DNA of 64,000 nt from Liriodendron chinense (taxonomy: Eukaryota > Streptophyta > Magnoliopsida > Magnoliales > Magnoliaceae), in the NCBI GenBank assembly GCA_003013855.2, contig ML058526.1, forward strand, positions 4,526,001-4,590,000, in the 5' to 3' direction. Every line of letters begins with the position of its first letter. The stretch's first letter is position 1. Of this stretch, positions 42,189-53,357 are shown one piece after another. The notes beneath the pieces were generated by a model. It was not told the DNA's origin, did no database searches, and saw nothing but the letters and a program-made list of their open reading frames with translations. A program made the translations under genes and the position numbers.

Positions 42189-45100
42189 TAAGGCTTTTTC
42201 TCTTCTTGCAAATTTGCCAGCCAAACGGTCTTTTTGTGCAAATTTCAAATGCCATGTCAAAAGCTAATTCTTCTGTTTTTATTTGCTGGTACAGTGGAAG
42301 ATTGCTGGGCTTCTTCCTGCTCAGCATCAGGTTCAAATCTTTCAACAAGAGGCAGCTCCTTTCTCTTAACATTGTATGGCTGCAAAGGTAATCTGTAATT
42401 ATTTGAGTATTGATCATTTGTTACTCCTAGAACATGTAATTATTTGAGTATTGATCATCTGTAATTATTCATCTCAATCATCTGTAATTGCATTTATAAC
42501 TCCCCACTGTAATTATTCATATCAGATCGTAGCTCATGCTAAAAATGGACATAGAGGAAAGGGCCTTGCTAGGCCTCTTTGCAGGGGTGGGAGATCCATT
42601 ACTTCCATTAGGTGGGCCCTATTATGATGATGCTTGGGCCAAAAAATTTGGCTGGTCCATCGATCAAGTGGACTGTATGCTGAGAAATGGACAGTTAACT
42701 CAAATTGATCAATTGCAACATTGAACATACACTTGTAGTCCACATTTTGAATGGATCATCCTAATTTTTGGGAGAGGGAATATTCATGGTCCGATGACTG
42801 AAAATATGCTCACATGTGTGCTGCACTCAGTCTTCTTCTTGGTGAGAACACCTTCTGATTTTTCTAGAGGAAGAGATTTTATTGATTTTAGTGTTTGGGT
42901 GACAATTGGACCAAAGGAGTAATACATGTTTATGGTAGATATTGTTCTATGAATTTCAAATTACCCTGAATGAATTTCAACCACCATGAGATTTGTTTCT
43001 GTACTGTTGCAGCAAAATGTCATTGAAGTAAGATCAACCCATTTCACCTAGAACTGATGATGTTTGAGATGGATTGCATGAAATGATAAACGATCACTTT
43101 GTCGGATGAATTATTCAATTCTCAGTAGCCTCTGCGAATGCCTGAAGTGCTTAATTTTTCAAAATAGGTATTATGCAATTCTTGGCCTGAACCAGCGGTA
43201 CAAACCAGCATTCTGTGAGTGTGATCTGCTTGCCATCAATCCATATGTTTGTCATAGGAGTAAAAGATCAAAATACCCTCGCCTAAAGCTATTTGAGCAA
43301 AGTAGTACATAAGTGAGGGCGTTTTGGGTAATTCCCATATCATTAGTTTCTTCTTCTTCTTTCTTCTTTTCTGAAGCCTATATATAGACGTGTGAGGGTA
43401 TTTTCTTGGTTGTTGAAATTAGAAAAAAAAAAAGATTTTTTTTTTATTCTTTGGAGAAGTTCTCGTGTGTTTGTAGGAAGAGAAATAGAGGGGTTTTACA
43501 AGTGATATCTGGTAATCAACTAGAGGAGTCAATGGTTCATCTCATATCCATGAACAATCCTCTACATCAGGTTGCACTACCCATGTTTATCATTTCCCTG
43601 TCCTGGCTATTTGGATTTATTGTAAGAAGGTTCTTTAGCCAGGCTAAATTGTTGGTACAAGGCTACGATGTTGATGGCGTTAGGAATTTGTTTGTGTGCG
43701 TATGTGTGTGTGATTTTTTATTTTTTTTAAATATGCTTGTTGAGGAACACAAGTTTGATGCACATTTCTTTTTATAATTGCTGGTCATAAATTTCATGAG
43801 ACATTGATATGTTTGCTCTTTCATCCTTCTCTTTCTTTTTTGAGAAGGATTGGTAATTACAGTGAGTATTGGTAATCTGTAATTATTTGAGTATTGATCA
43901 TCTGTAATAAAAGTTGAATCATCTTTATGATTACTGCTATTGATCTGTTAGTGCACATGTCATGATGTTCTCTTTTAGCTCTTGAATGAAATTTTAGTTG
44001 CCTTTCAAAAAAAGAAAAGAAAAAATCCAGCTATGATACCCTATGACTGATTGAATCTATGAATTAAATTCAAGAGGACTTGTTGCCTGTTCTCTGTTCT
44101 GTACTGACCATCAATATTTCAGTACTCCAACAAATCACTAAGCAGCATTTTAAATAGTGAATAGCGTGTAGCATCGCATGCACCCCGCTGAAGTGTGAGG
44201 CGCAAGCTACATAGCATATGTAGCATAAGCTACATACTACTTCTAGATTTTTAACCATCTACTTTCCTAGCAATTAGTCAGATGGCTAGGATCAATAGTT
44301 ATAATGTCATGGGCCAAAATTTAGGCAGGCCCATACTTCAAGCGTTTCACTTAGTGAATGTTTCAGATCTCTCGAGTATGATTGCCTCTTGTCTGGTAGA
44401 GGTATCTTCAGTGAAAAAAAAAAAAAAGGAAACAAGATCAGCCCCGTTCAGTGGATGCCTATTATTAAGTTCATCTTATTTTAGTTAATAATAATCTTCT
44501 CTGGTATATAATTAGCGTTAACATGATCTAAGATTTCTAATTCAAAATTGTTGTTAACCTTTTTTTTTAATTATTATTTGTTAACTTGTTAATGGTTTTC
44601 ATGGGAAATAAAATGCTAGGAACAAAATTCCAAGCAACCATAGAGAGAGGAATGTGTGGTTCAACTTTGGCAATTTGATGATCAAGGAAAAACTCCATTT
44701 GATTGCTGTCTACACCATCGGATTTGTGGATTTCAATTAATTCCTTCTACAGAAGTGAACACCTATTGCGAGCTGCATTCTAACCTGTCATGTCATCTAC
44801 TCTTTCCCATCGGGCTCTTCAGCAGAAGCATAACAAAATATGTCAGTTTAAAATTTTTAAGAATGAAATTTCTTCAAATACAAATTTATGATTATCTTAT
44901 TCACTACACGGAGATCAAGGAAAGCCCGATTAAGATTTTGATTCTTAATCACATATGTGAAGAAAACATTATGTACGTTTCATATAACTTTTGTTCTTAC
45001 ATTATAATACTGATACTCTTTATGTTTTATATTCTGGATTTTGCAGGTGGACCAGTTGATGGATTTGCTAACGTATGAGGTGGAAGTAGCTACAAAGGAA

Positions 45101-45377
45101 AGATTAGAAATGAAGGCTAGCTTCACGTATGGTCAAGAGATTGGTTTCAATATTGGGAACAAAATAAAGCCTAGTTGCTCATTCTATGGAGAATGGTTCA
45201 CTTCAATGTGTAGATTTGTAACAAATATTAATATTATTTTTCACTAGAAATGTAAGGACTTTAAGTTTCATATATGATATAATTATGATTTGTTAGGTTT
45301 TAATTTTTTTTTTGTTTTAAATAATTTGGATGACTATCAGGTGCAATAGATTCAAAAATAAATTCAAAACGTAGCAG
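42189..45377. other. CACTA interior with unassigned exon-like stretches
   Basis: A stretch bounded by splice-like sites (GGTACAG| at about 42294 and CAAAG|GTAATC at about 42388) would read in one frame as WKIAGLLPAQHQVQIFQQEA, and another follows TTTTGCAG at 45048 (VDQLMDLLTYEVEVATKERL). I do not recognise either. The phrase TGTAATTATTTGAGTATTGA recurs at 42394, 42437 and 43874, so part of the interior is duplicated. A TG tract lies near 43695. Confidence 0.4.
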
Positions 45378-45760
45378 GTGTGCGTGCAGAAAATTTAGCG
45401 ACGGACCTAACCCGTCGCTAAAATTCCTACGTGCAGAAAATTTAGCGACGGACCTAACCCGTCGCTAAAATTCCTAAATAAATGTCGCCCATAAATTTAA
45501 CGACGGACCAATTTACGCGGCAACAATTTTGTACGACGGACCGATGTCCGTCGCAACAATTTCGTACGACGGACCGCTGTCCGTCGCTAAGTCCGTCGCT
45601 TTACATAATTTAGCGACGGACGTAATCCGTCGTTTAAAAGCGACGGACATAATCCGTCGTTGAAAATTTGCAACATAGTAAACTGCGACGGCCCATGCGA
45701 CGGACCAAGTCCGTCGCTAATACAGATTTGCGACGGACTTGGTCCGTCGCAAAAATGCGA
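45378..45760. repeat. CACTA right subterminal repeats
   Basis: About 19 CGACGGA/TCCGTCG-type heptamers in both orientations. They include a 47-bp tandem duplication (45384-45475) containing TTTAGCGACGGACCTAACCC. Confidence 0.9.
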
Positions 45761-45773
45761 TTTTGGCGTAGTG
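45743..45773 (-). repeat. CACTA right terminal inverted repeat
   Basis: 31 bp ending GGCGTAGTG, the exact complement of 29338-29368; ACA follows at 45774-45776. Confidence 0.93.
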
Positions 45774-45789
45774 ACATGTGTTTGACGAA

Positions 45790-46180
45790 GATGGACCATG
45801 CTTCATCTATCACATTGTTACAAATGACAGACTAACACATGTGGGATATTGGCATGTATGATATGCTTGAAGATGGATGGTAGCACATGTGGCATGTCGA
45901 CATGTTTGTCACATTTGGAGCACTTGAAAATGCATGGTGCATGTGGCACAATAGCATATGTGATACATTTTCACATGTGGAGTGGTTGAGATGAGGGTGG
46001 TATTCTTGTACATGTGGCAAGTTGATACACTTAAAGATAAGCAATTATACACATTGCACATACAGTACATTGGCACATTATGGCGCTTTAAGATGGATTT
46101 TTGCACATATATAGAGCATTTAAATGGACGTCTGCACATGTTGGGCATTTGAAGGGGGTTAGTGGAGCATGTTGTAAGAC
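45790..46180. repeat. Degenerate CACATGTGGCA-type tandem repeat
   Basis: Recurring words CACATGTGG, GGCACAT, and TTGAAGATGGATG spaced about 40-50 bp apart, suggesting a worn array of about eight units. Confidence 0.65.
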
Positions 46181-47603
46181 CCATACCCTTTTTATTTATT
46201 TATTTACATTAGTCATGCAACGCACCCACCCTGTTAGCTGGGCAACTCACCCACAGGTTAGTCACACAATGCACCCACCCACTGGTGAGGTTAATGTGTC
46301 TCCTTAGTATTTCGAACCTGAGACTTGTTGAAACACCTAGGTGTCTTCCACTTGGGCTAGCAGGCGACCCATACCATGATTAGCTTTCTGTACGTTTTGT
46401 TTATAGTGTTGACATACCAGGAACAGACTGGATTGGCGAGCACCAATCGAGCATTGAGTTTTTGTATCATAATGACTCGAGACCTATATCTTAACAACAG
46501 CACAGGAGCTGCAATTCCAACGTGTCACGACATGCCCCATTGCAATACCCAACTTGAAAGTTACAATCGTTGCCGCATTCTAAGGTGGGTTGCACAATGC
46601 ACACATGGCATGGGCCCCACTTGCGTAAATCTCGAGAAATCATGCCAATCAACTAATCAATCCACCAATCAATCACTTACCTACCACCATCACCTTTTTC
46701 TCAATCAATCTATCATTCATACCCTAATTACCCCATTACCCCTACTAAAGTACCATCTACCCCCTACAAATCCTTAAAATATCCCTACCTTTCTCTCATT
46801 CTCCATGCAAGAGAACCTTCTAAAGTCAGCACCTACCCTCTACCTAGCTAACCATCATTCCTTCTCTCTTTTTCTTCCCTTTCTACCCCTCTCCTTTTTT
46901 AATATCCTCTCTATCCTATTTTCTCTACAAATCCCACCAAGCTCCCAAACCCTCATTTACTCCACCATCGCTAGAGAGAGAGAGAGAGAGAAGAAAGAAA
47001 AGAAAGAAAAGAAAGGAAAGAAAAAGAAAAGAGATTAGAGAAAGAAAGAAAGAGAAATTAAGAGAGAAGAGGGGAGATAAAGAGAGTTTGTGAGAGAGTA
47101 AAGAGTGTTTAAGGGAGAAGGATGCCAATCCAAACCATTTGTCAAAGTATGTGCATGAGAGTTGATCTAAGCCCTTAATCTTTTCCATGCTTTTTCCCCT
47201 TTTCTTTAATAGCGTGGCAAGGTGGCGGACCCCACCTCTTTTGATGGGATTTTGGGGGTCACCTTCCTTTGCACATTGGGCCATTCGGGTCCTACAACTC
47301 ATTAACGTGGGTGGCAAGGCCCTTTTATGTTTTTCTTCCCTTTCCAGTGTGGGTCACTGTTTAGTGAGACCCACCTTGATGTCTGTTTGGATATGTATGG
47401 AGGGCCGCAAGGGCCCACTCGATGGCCGGTTTTCCTTTTTTCTATTTTCCTTTTCTTTTCCCTTTCCTTTTCTTACATTTGTGAACTATTGTGGGACCCA
47501 CAAGTGGGCCACGCTATGGGACAGCATGTGACACATGCTATGACAACGTGGACCACCATGATATTTATTTTCCATTTAACTTGTTGATAAGATCACACAA
47601 TGT
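46181..47603. other. No gene seen; includes GA-rich tract
   Basis: 46213-46285 has a short GCAACGCACCCACCC repeat. 46973-47110 is a purine tract (GA and GAAA). 47210-47570 has worn GGGACCCAC phrases. The frame at 46376-46777 shows no protein character. Confidence 0.5.
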
Positions 47604-47608
47604 GAATG

Positions 47609-48210
47609 TGATGTGGGGAGTGGACCCCCTATCAAGGGCGAGGATTGAGCATATTCGCGAGGGAGATGGACTGCGAGAAGATTAGCAAAACCACTAGGAA
47701 AATTGCTAATCGACAACCTTTGTCGATCAGTTGCACCCCTTGGTCTACTAGTCAAATTTCGGATGGAAATCAATCCAAGCTCGTTAGACTGTCTAGACGC
47801 CAAGCAACCAATCGCTAGGGACCAGTGACCAGTCACTGATAGTCAGCGACCGATCGACTGCCCCTTGGCGACCAGTCGACGGCGCTTTACAACTTTGCAT
47901 GGAAATCCCCGATTTTCTAGATTTTGTTTCCGATTCTTGACGATTATTTCCTAGTATGATTAAAAAATCTTTCTATTACGTTTTAGGGCTTTAGTTTTCT
48001 ATTTAAATGTTGCTTAAACTCATTTTTAGCAGTTCATCTTTAATTAATACAAAATTATTTGAGTTTATACTCTATTTTGCTCATAGATTCGAGTATTCCT
48101 TCGTGGATTCGAAGAAGATTGGTTGAGGATTCCCAGTAGCTCCATTGATTCGGAGTAGGTATCTTGTGAGAGAGATGGTGCTCAATCTCACCACGTCAAC
48201 GCCTGCGTCA
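47609..48210 (+). repeat. 5' LTR of the deleted CRM-like element
   Basis: TGATGTGGGG…GCCTGCGTCA. Contains a short set of GACCAGTCG-type repeats (47818-47882) that is reduced to one unit in the 3' LTR. Confidence 0.9.
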
Positions 48211-48213
48211 AGT

Positions 48214-48225
48214 TGGTATCAGAGC
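48214..48225 (+). other. Primer binding site, tRNA-Met type
   Basis: TGGTATCAGAGC three bases after the 5' LTR. Confidence 0.9.
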
Positions 48226-48244
48226 GAGGAACAATCTTGGGAAG

Positions 48245-49215
48245 ATGGCTTCTAGCGACGGCCGAGACAACAATCCCGCTAACAGTGATCGGGGGATTCA
48301 ATATCTCACAGAGAAGATCGACTCTCGCCAGTGATCGAATGAGTTGTCTATACAAGGACTGCAAGTGACTCTCAATCGGATTGCGACTTCGTTGGCCCCG
48401 CCCCAAGCCCAAGGTAACACTACACCATTAGTTCTCGCTGTACGAAATAATCCTGCATTCCTCCGACGCTTCCAGTGGAAAATTGCAGGACTATCTCAGA
48501 TAGTTCGAGCTCCAGCAATGAGGAAGGCGACGGCACCAATGCCCGACATCTCGTTTATGGAGGTGAACATTTAGATCATGCTGAAAGGAAATATCGAGGT
48601 AATGTCAAACTCCCCAACTTTAAGGGTATATTATGCATTGAAGAGTTCCTTAATTGGTTAGCTGAGGTAGAACAATATTTTGAATACATGGATGTGCCAT
48701 AAGAAAAACAAGTGAAATTAGTTACCTAAACATTGAAATCCGACGTTTCGGCATGGTAGGAACAACTTTAGATTTTTCGCACTTGACAGAATAAGACACC
48801 CATCCAATCATGGCTTTGAATGAGACGTCTTCTATGGGATCAATTTCTCCCTAACAACTTTGAACAAATTTTATTTCAGAAATACCAAAATTACCGGCAA
48901 GGAAATCGATCCGTAGTTGAGTATTTGGAGGAGTTTTAGTGTTTGGGAACGCTAAACAACCTAGCAGAAATTGAATCACAACAAGTGGCGCAGTTCGTCG
49001 GTGGATTGCAACTTACAATTCAGGATCTGGTTCAAATAATACCGATCTGGACCTTGGGGGATGTCGTTCAATTTGCTAATAGGGCGGAAATGCAGCTTAA
49101 AAAGGGATCCTGCATGTTCTTACTCTACAATGCCTATGCCAACCCCCATGATGGACCCTCCACAGGGTTCCTCCCAAGCCAATGGAAAACACTCGTTGAG
49201 TCTCATCCTCCAAAA
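48245..49215 (+). pseudogene. Gag fragment of the deleted CRM-like element
   Basis: Begins MASSDGRDNNPANSD and is broken by many stops. Recognisable pieces: LSIQGLQVTLNRIATSLA, VKLPNFKGILCIEEFLNWLA (retrotransposon gag core) and LGDVVQFANRAEMQLKKG. Interrupted at about 49215 by the nested remnant. Confidence 0.8.
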
Positions 49216-49218
49216 CTA

Positions 49219-50471
49219 AAAGTATATACGTGTGTGTATGCGTGTGAACAACATGGCCTAGAATTTAAATTCTCATGTGTGGACATGCACTCGTGTACTT
49301 ACTCGTGCGCCTAAATTTTTGGGGTATTACATTCTACCACCCTTACAAAGAATTTCGTCCTCGAAATTCGATCCACCTACTAGACTAATGGATCAAGATA
49401 CTACTCTACAACATTTCTAAGTGTCTGCTACATTTGACTAATCCTAGGTTTACATGTACACAAGTGTAATGCTACCTGCATGAACTCAGGTTCTTACAAT
49501 CTACCCCCCTTACGAGAATCTTGTCCTCGAGATTCAACCATACTCGTAACCAAGCTTTCGTTATGCACTCTAATGTGCTTAAGCGTAAGCTATAACGAAG
49601 AGAAAAAAGTCAACAATAACATCCTAACAGAAGCAACATCACAAACAGGACAATCAATCACAATATAAACAATAAAACAAGCAAAATGAACAGTCCAAAC
49701 AAAAGAAACATCACAGACAAAATCAACAAACACCCTAACCTCAACATTACAGACATGACCCTACAAGCAACGTCGCTAGTAGAACAAAGTTCACAGTACA
49801 ACAACACCCTTATGTAGAAGCAAGCAATTTGACAACCTTACAACCAAAACAAACATCAATAAAACAAAAACAAACATCAAGTACAATAGCAACAAAATCA
49901 TACATAGCGCACCCATTCCTATGTGTCTGCAAACTATCCTATCATTCGGTTCTCTACAACACTTACCTGTGTTCATGTATAAACCCTACTTGAATTTTAC
50001 TAGGTGCTAGCCCTAACCCTAGGCACATTGGAATTCTCGAAATCTCTCTCGGATACTAAACTGTCACGCCCCGAAATTCGAGACTCGAGTACAACAATCC
50101 AAAGCCCGAGTTTCAGGGTGTGAATTTAAAATTCGAGCATAGATTCCTTGTGACGGACACGATGTACGGGTCATATTTATGGACAGAGATGTGTACAGGA
50201 TTATGTACGGCGAGTTTACATTGATCGCATAATTCGAAATCGGAGTGAACGGTTAGATCTCTGGTTTAGCAACGATAGATCATTCTAATGGTTAGTTTAT
50301 TGATTTAGTTAAGTATACTCAGTTTTCAAAGGCCTTAAAAAAATGTTAGAATGCATATAAAAGTATATACGTGTGTGTATGCGTGTGAACAACATGGCCT
50401 AGAATTTAAATTCTCACGTGTGGACATGCACTCGTGTACTTACTCGTGCACGAAAATTTTCAGGGTATTAC
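49219..50471 (-). mobile_element. Nested truncated LTR-element remnant (Tekay/Del-like ends)
   Basis: A 112-bp direct repeat (49219-49331 and about 50358-50470, containing GTATATACGTGTGTGTATGC and TGGACATGCACTCGTGTACT) bounds about 1 kb. The right copy belongs to a 409-bp LTR beginning TGTCACGCCCCGAAATTCG (50063); the left LTR is cut short. On the minus strand the right LTR is followed by a worn primer site (TTAGTATCCGAGAG). Next to the left LTR is the pol-end phrase that reads TTTCGAGGACGAAATTC on the minus strand. No coding domain remains. Confidence 0.68.
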
Positions 50472-50536
50472 TTCCACTTGTTATTCCTGCTGGTCGAGGT
50501 TTAGGAAGTGATTAAACACGACCCCAATGTACCGCA

Positions 50537-50782
50537 ATGACTGCTTCAGCCGCAAGCCAAATCTCACATCCATACGTGTGGCCAAGACCGAACAATTGTT
50601 TTCATTGTGGCCAATCGAGCCATTTATCAAACACCTGTCCTGAATGGCCTGTGGCTAACGTAACCATCGCCACAAAGGATGCTCAAGCTGACCCAGAAAT
50701 TAATAAAGTTGAGCATGCCAAGTACGAGGAAGAACAGACTGAATTGATTTTTGGAGATCAGGGAATGTCCCTAGTTGTGTAA
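50537..50782 (+). pseudogene. Gag zinc-knuckle fragment of the deleted CRM-like element
   Basis: Contains CFHCGQSSHLSNTC (CX2CX4HX4C) in an open piece of 81 codons, matching 18677-18988 in layout. Confidence 0.82.
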
Positions 50783-51412
50783 AGGCAGATGTATGCATCA
50801 GAAGTGGGAACCGATTCACAACGCCACAATATTTTCCGTACTAGATGCACAGTTACTAGTAAGGTATGCAACGTTATAATTGATGGCTGAAGTCATCATG
50901 TCACGAACGATGGTAGAAAAGCAACAATTGAAGACTACGCCACACCTATCCCCATACATGATTGGGTGGATCTAGAAAGACAGTGTCATAATAGTAAATA
51001 AACAGTGCCTCGTATCCTTCTCCATCGAAAAATCTTATAGGGACCAAATATTACGTGATGTCATAGACATGAACGTCTGTCACATGATACTTAGGAGGCC
51101 GCGACAGTTTGATTGAGACGTTGTACATCGAGGTCCGGACAACATCATCATGTTCGAAAAAGATGGGAAGAAGATTGTTCTTACCCCCATGGTTCTGAAG
51201 GAAGTCCTTGCAACGTCCAAAGTAGATGGACAATCTCTCTTTGCCATGCGCAAAGTGGAAAAGAAGCCCCGATGGAAGAAATTAAAAGGGTGCAAGCCCT
51301 ACGCGTCACGAAAGGAAGTTGTTGCCACACCTCCGTCACTAAAGTTGAAGGTGGTTCATGATCCAATGCTGAAGCAAAACTTGAGGACAAGTTTTCTTCA
51401 AGTGAGGAAGAC
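50783..51412 (+). pseudogene. Protease remnant fused to the 3' end of the element
   Basis: The open piece 51150-51428 includes DGKKIVLTPMVLKEVLATSK, parallel to the end of the protease region of the first CRM-like element (DGRKIILARITLEKHSEASK). It runs on to the polypurine-like AAGTGAGGAAGAC and the LTR start, so reverse transcriptase, RNase H and integrase are deleted. Confidence 0.75.
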
Positions 51413-51914
51413 TGATGTAGGGAGTTGACCCCTTGATCGAGGGCGAGGATCGTGCATGTTCGCGAGGGAGATGAATTGCGAGAAGATCAGCAAAACTGTC
51501 AGGAAAATCATCAATCGATAGCCTTTGTTGACCTGGTCAAATTTCGGATGGAAATCAGTCCAAGCTCATCAGCGACCGGTCGACGGCACTCTGCGGCTTT
51601 GCACGAAAATCCCTTATTTTCTAGATTTTGTTTCTGATTCTTCATGATTCTTTCCTAGTACGATTAGAATTCTTTCTATTACGTTTTAGGACTTTAGTTT
51701 TCTATTTAAATGTTAATTAAACTCATTTTTTATTGGTTCATCTTTGATTAATAAAAAATTATTCGAGTTTATACTCTGTTTTGCTCATGAATACGAGTAT
51801 TCCTTTTCGGATTAAATGAAAACTAGTTGAAGATTCCCAGTAACTCCATGGATTTAAAGTAGATATCTTGTGAGAGAGACGATACTCAATCTCACCATGT
51901 CTATGCCTGTGCCA
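51413..51914 (+). repeat. 3' LTR of the deleted CRM-like element
   Basis: TGATGTAGGG…CTGTGCCA, 502 bp, then GAATG. Confidence 0.9.
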
Positions 51915-51919
51915 GAATG

Positions 51920-52049
51920 AAGGAAAGATACAAATCTTGGCTTGATCCAAAGCTTTTTGAGCCCACCACGAGTTTGCCAACCTGACAGATCGGAGTGGAC
52001 GTCCACGTGTGAGCCCCATTAGTCTAAGATCAAAGAAAAAAATTTAGAA

Positions 52050-52054
<5 letters not shown>
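51920..52054. repeat. Worn palindromic-family fragment
   Basis: TTGATCCAAAGCTTTTTGAG followed by CCCACCACGAGTTTGCCAAC resembles the family centre. No gene. Confidence 0.45.

Positions 52055-52113
<59 letters not shown>
52055..52113. repeat. (TA)n microsatellite
   Basis: About 29 TA units, directly abutting palindromic element D. Confidence 0.97.
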
Positions 52114-52116
<3 letters not shown>

Positions 52117-52662
52117 AAATGGTACTATGAGGTCGATCTCATGGGAACTTCCTATGCGGTCGAGCTGTGTGGGCCCCGTTGTGATGTGTGTCAAACATCT
52201 GCCCCATCAGTCAGATGCATCATTCCATGGAGGGCCACAGTCTTAAAAATCAAGTCAATCCATAACTTAGGTGGGTCACACCACATACAACAGTTGGGAG
52301 GGGCTACACACCCATTAAAACCTTCATGATTGTTTATTGGGGCCACCGAGACGTGTTTCACAAATCTAGCCCATCCATTGTGTGTGTCCCACTTGGATGA
52401 GGGGTCAAAAAAAGTTTCAGCCGCATCCAAAACTCAGGTGGGCCCCACCAAGTGCTTTTAGATGTTTTAGGCATGTCTTCACATGATTTTGGATGATATG
52501 GCCCACCTGAGCTCTGTATACGGATGATTTTTTGGAATATCCCCAAACCTAAAGGGACCCATTAAATACAGGGTTTTGATGTTCCACACACATCACAGTG
52601 GGGCACACACAGCTCGATCTCATGGGAAGTTCCCATGAGGTCGACCTCATAGTACCATTCCC
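52114..52662. mobile_element. Palindromic element D, ends GGGAAATGGTACTATGAGGT
   Basis: 549 bp. The left end GGGAAATGGTACTATGAGGT, then CGATCTCATGGGAACTTCC, pairs with the complement of the right end with one base missing. TATATA lies on both sides. The interior has the shared core phrases (GGTGGGTCACACCACATACA, CACCCATTAAAACCTTCATG) in mirrored order. A third copy of the end sequence is at 53146. Confidence 0.82.
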
Positions 52663-52668
52663 TATATA

Positions 52669-53053
52669 GGAATGCTCACTTGGGCACTTCTCTCATGAGA
52701 GACTCGTGAGCACTTTTTCATGGCTCATCGCACATGATGTGAGCCCAAAATCTGAGCCGTCCATGTGATACAACACTCGAAAAAAACCCTAAGACCCATC
52801 TTTCAACCTGATCCAAAACTCTAGTGGGCCATAGCAGAAAGCAAGAGGCAAATCAAAGGAGGAAACTGTGTCTTTGAAATTCTTTCTTTCATGGCCCACC
52901 AAAGTTCTAGAACAAGTTGAAAGATAGGCCCTGAGGTTTTTTTGGGGTGCTGCATCACATGGACGGCTCAGATTTTGGGCTCACACCATGTGCAATGAGC
53001 CGTGAAAAAGTGCTCACGAGTTCTCGTGAGAGAAGTGCGCATGTGAGCATTCC
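52669..53053. mobile_element. Palindromic element E, near-perfect 385-bp foldback
   Basis: The left arm GGAATGCTCACTTGGGCACT and the complement of the right arm GGAATGCTCACATGCGCACT pair almost without gap to the centre at about 52861. The arms of about 190 bp differ at a modest number of positions. Includes the mirrored phrase GATTTTGGGCTCACA / TGTGAGCCCAAAATC. One transcript of this would form a long hairpin. Confidence 0.88.
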
Positions 53054-53065
53054 TCATATATTCCT

Positions 53066-53077
53066 TGTATGTGTGTG

Positions 53078-53145
<68 letters not shown>
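53066..53145. repeat. (TG)n(TA)n microsatellite
   Basis: About 10 TG units then about 28 TA units, directly followed by GGGAAATGGTACTATGAGGT. Confidence 0.97.
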
Positions 53146-53148
<3 letters not shown>

Positions 53149-53170
53149 AAATGGTACTATGAGGTCGAGA
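53146..53170. repeat. Orphan terminal sequence of a type D element
   Basis: GGGAAATGGTACTATGAGGT followed by CGAG, the same end as element D, again beside a TA tract. No matching opposite end was found downstream within 2 kb. Confidence 0.75.
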
Positions 53171-53310
53171 CGTGGCCTTCTACGCACCATTGGATCGTCT
53201 GAAAGAACGGACGGTTGGAAGTGAAGTGGTATTAGGTCGTGTACGTACACGACCCATATAAAAGTTAAAAAAAAAAAAAAACCAAACCCTGCCCGTCCGT
53301 CTCCCCTGTT

Positions 53311-53357
<47 letters not shown>

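Larger units (their letters stand above)
29338..45773. mobile_element. 16.4-kb CACTA (En/Spm) transposon with captured gene fragments
   Basis: Left end CACTACGCCAAAATCGCATT and the complement of the right end are identical over the first 31 bp. The 3-bp duplication ACA lies at 29335-29337 and 45774-45776. Both ends carry dense subterminal CGACGGA/TCCGTCG repeats (29357-29600, 45395-45760), the binding-site architecture of CACTA elements. No TNPA- or TNPD-like transposase frame is seen, so it is probably non-autonomous. The cargo comprises a polygalacturonase fragment (+), a PUX10-like fragment (+), an SRP-receptor alpha fragment (-), a Tourist MITE and several palindromic elements. Introns are retained, so capture was at DNA level. 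Confidence 0.88.
47609..51914 (+). mobile_element. Internally deleted CRM-like Ty3/gypsy element
   Basis: Plus-strand LTR element with the perfect 5-bp duplication GAATG (47604-47608, 51915-51919). LTRs are 602 bp (47609-48210) and 502 bp (51413-51914); the difference is mostly an extra block near 47735-47880 in the left copy. A tRNA-Met-type primer site follows the left LTR. The interior keeps gag and part of protease but jumps from there almost straight to the 3' LTR, with no reverse transcriptase or integrase. Its gag is homologous to that of the element at 14859-20664, and both LTRs begin TGATGT. A further LTR remnant (49219-50470) is nested in gag. Confidence 0.9.

Noticed and set aside
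29338..45773. Reading the GH28, PUX10 and SRP-receptor pieces as three resident host genes
   Set aside because: Each lacks a large 5' part, two are damaged, and all lie inside one pair of perfect CACTA ends with a target duplication.
46376..46777. 133-codon frame
   Set aside because: Low-complexity Asn/Gln/Ser-rich tail, no motif, and it lies among worn repeats.
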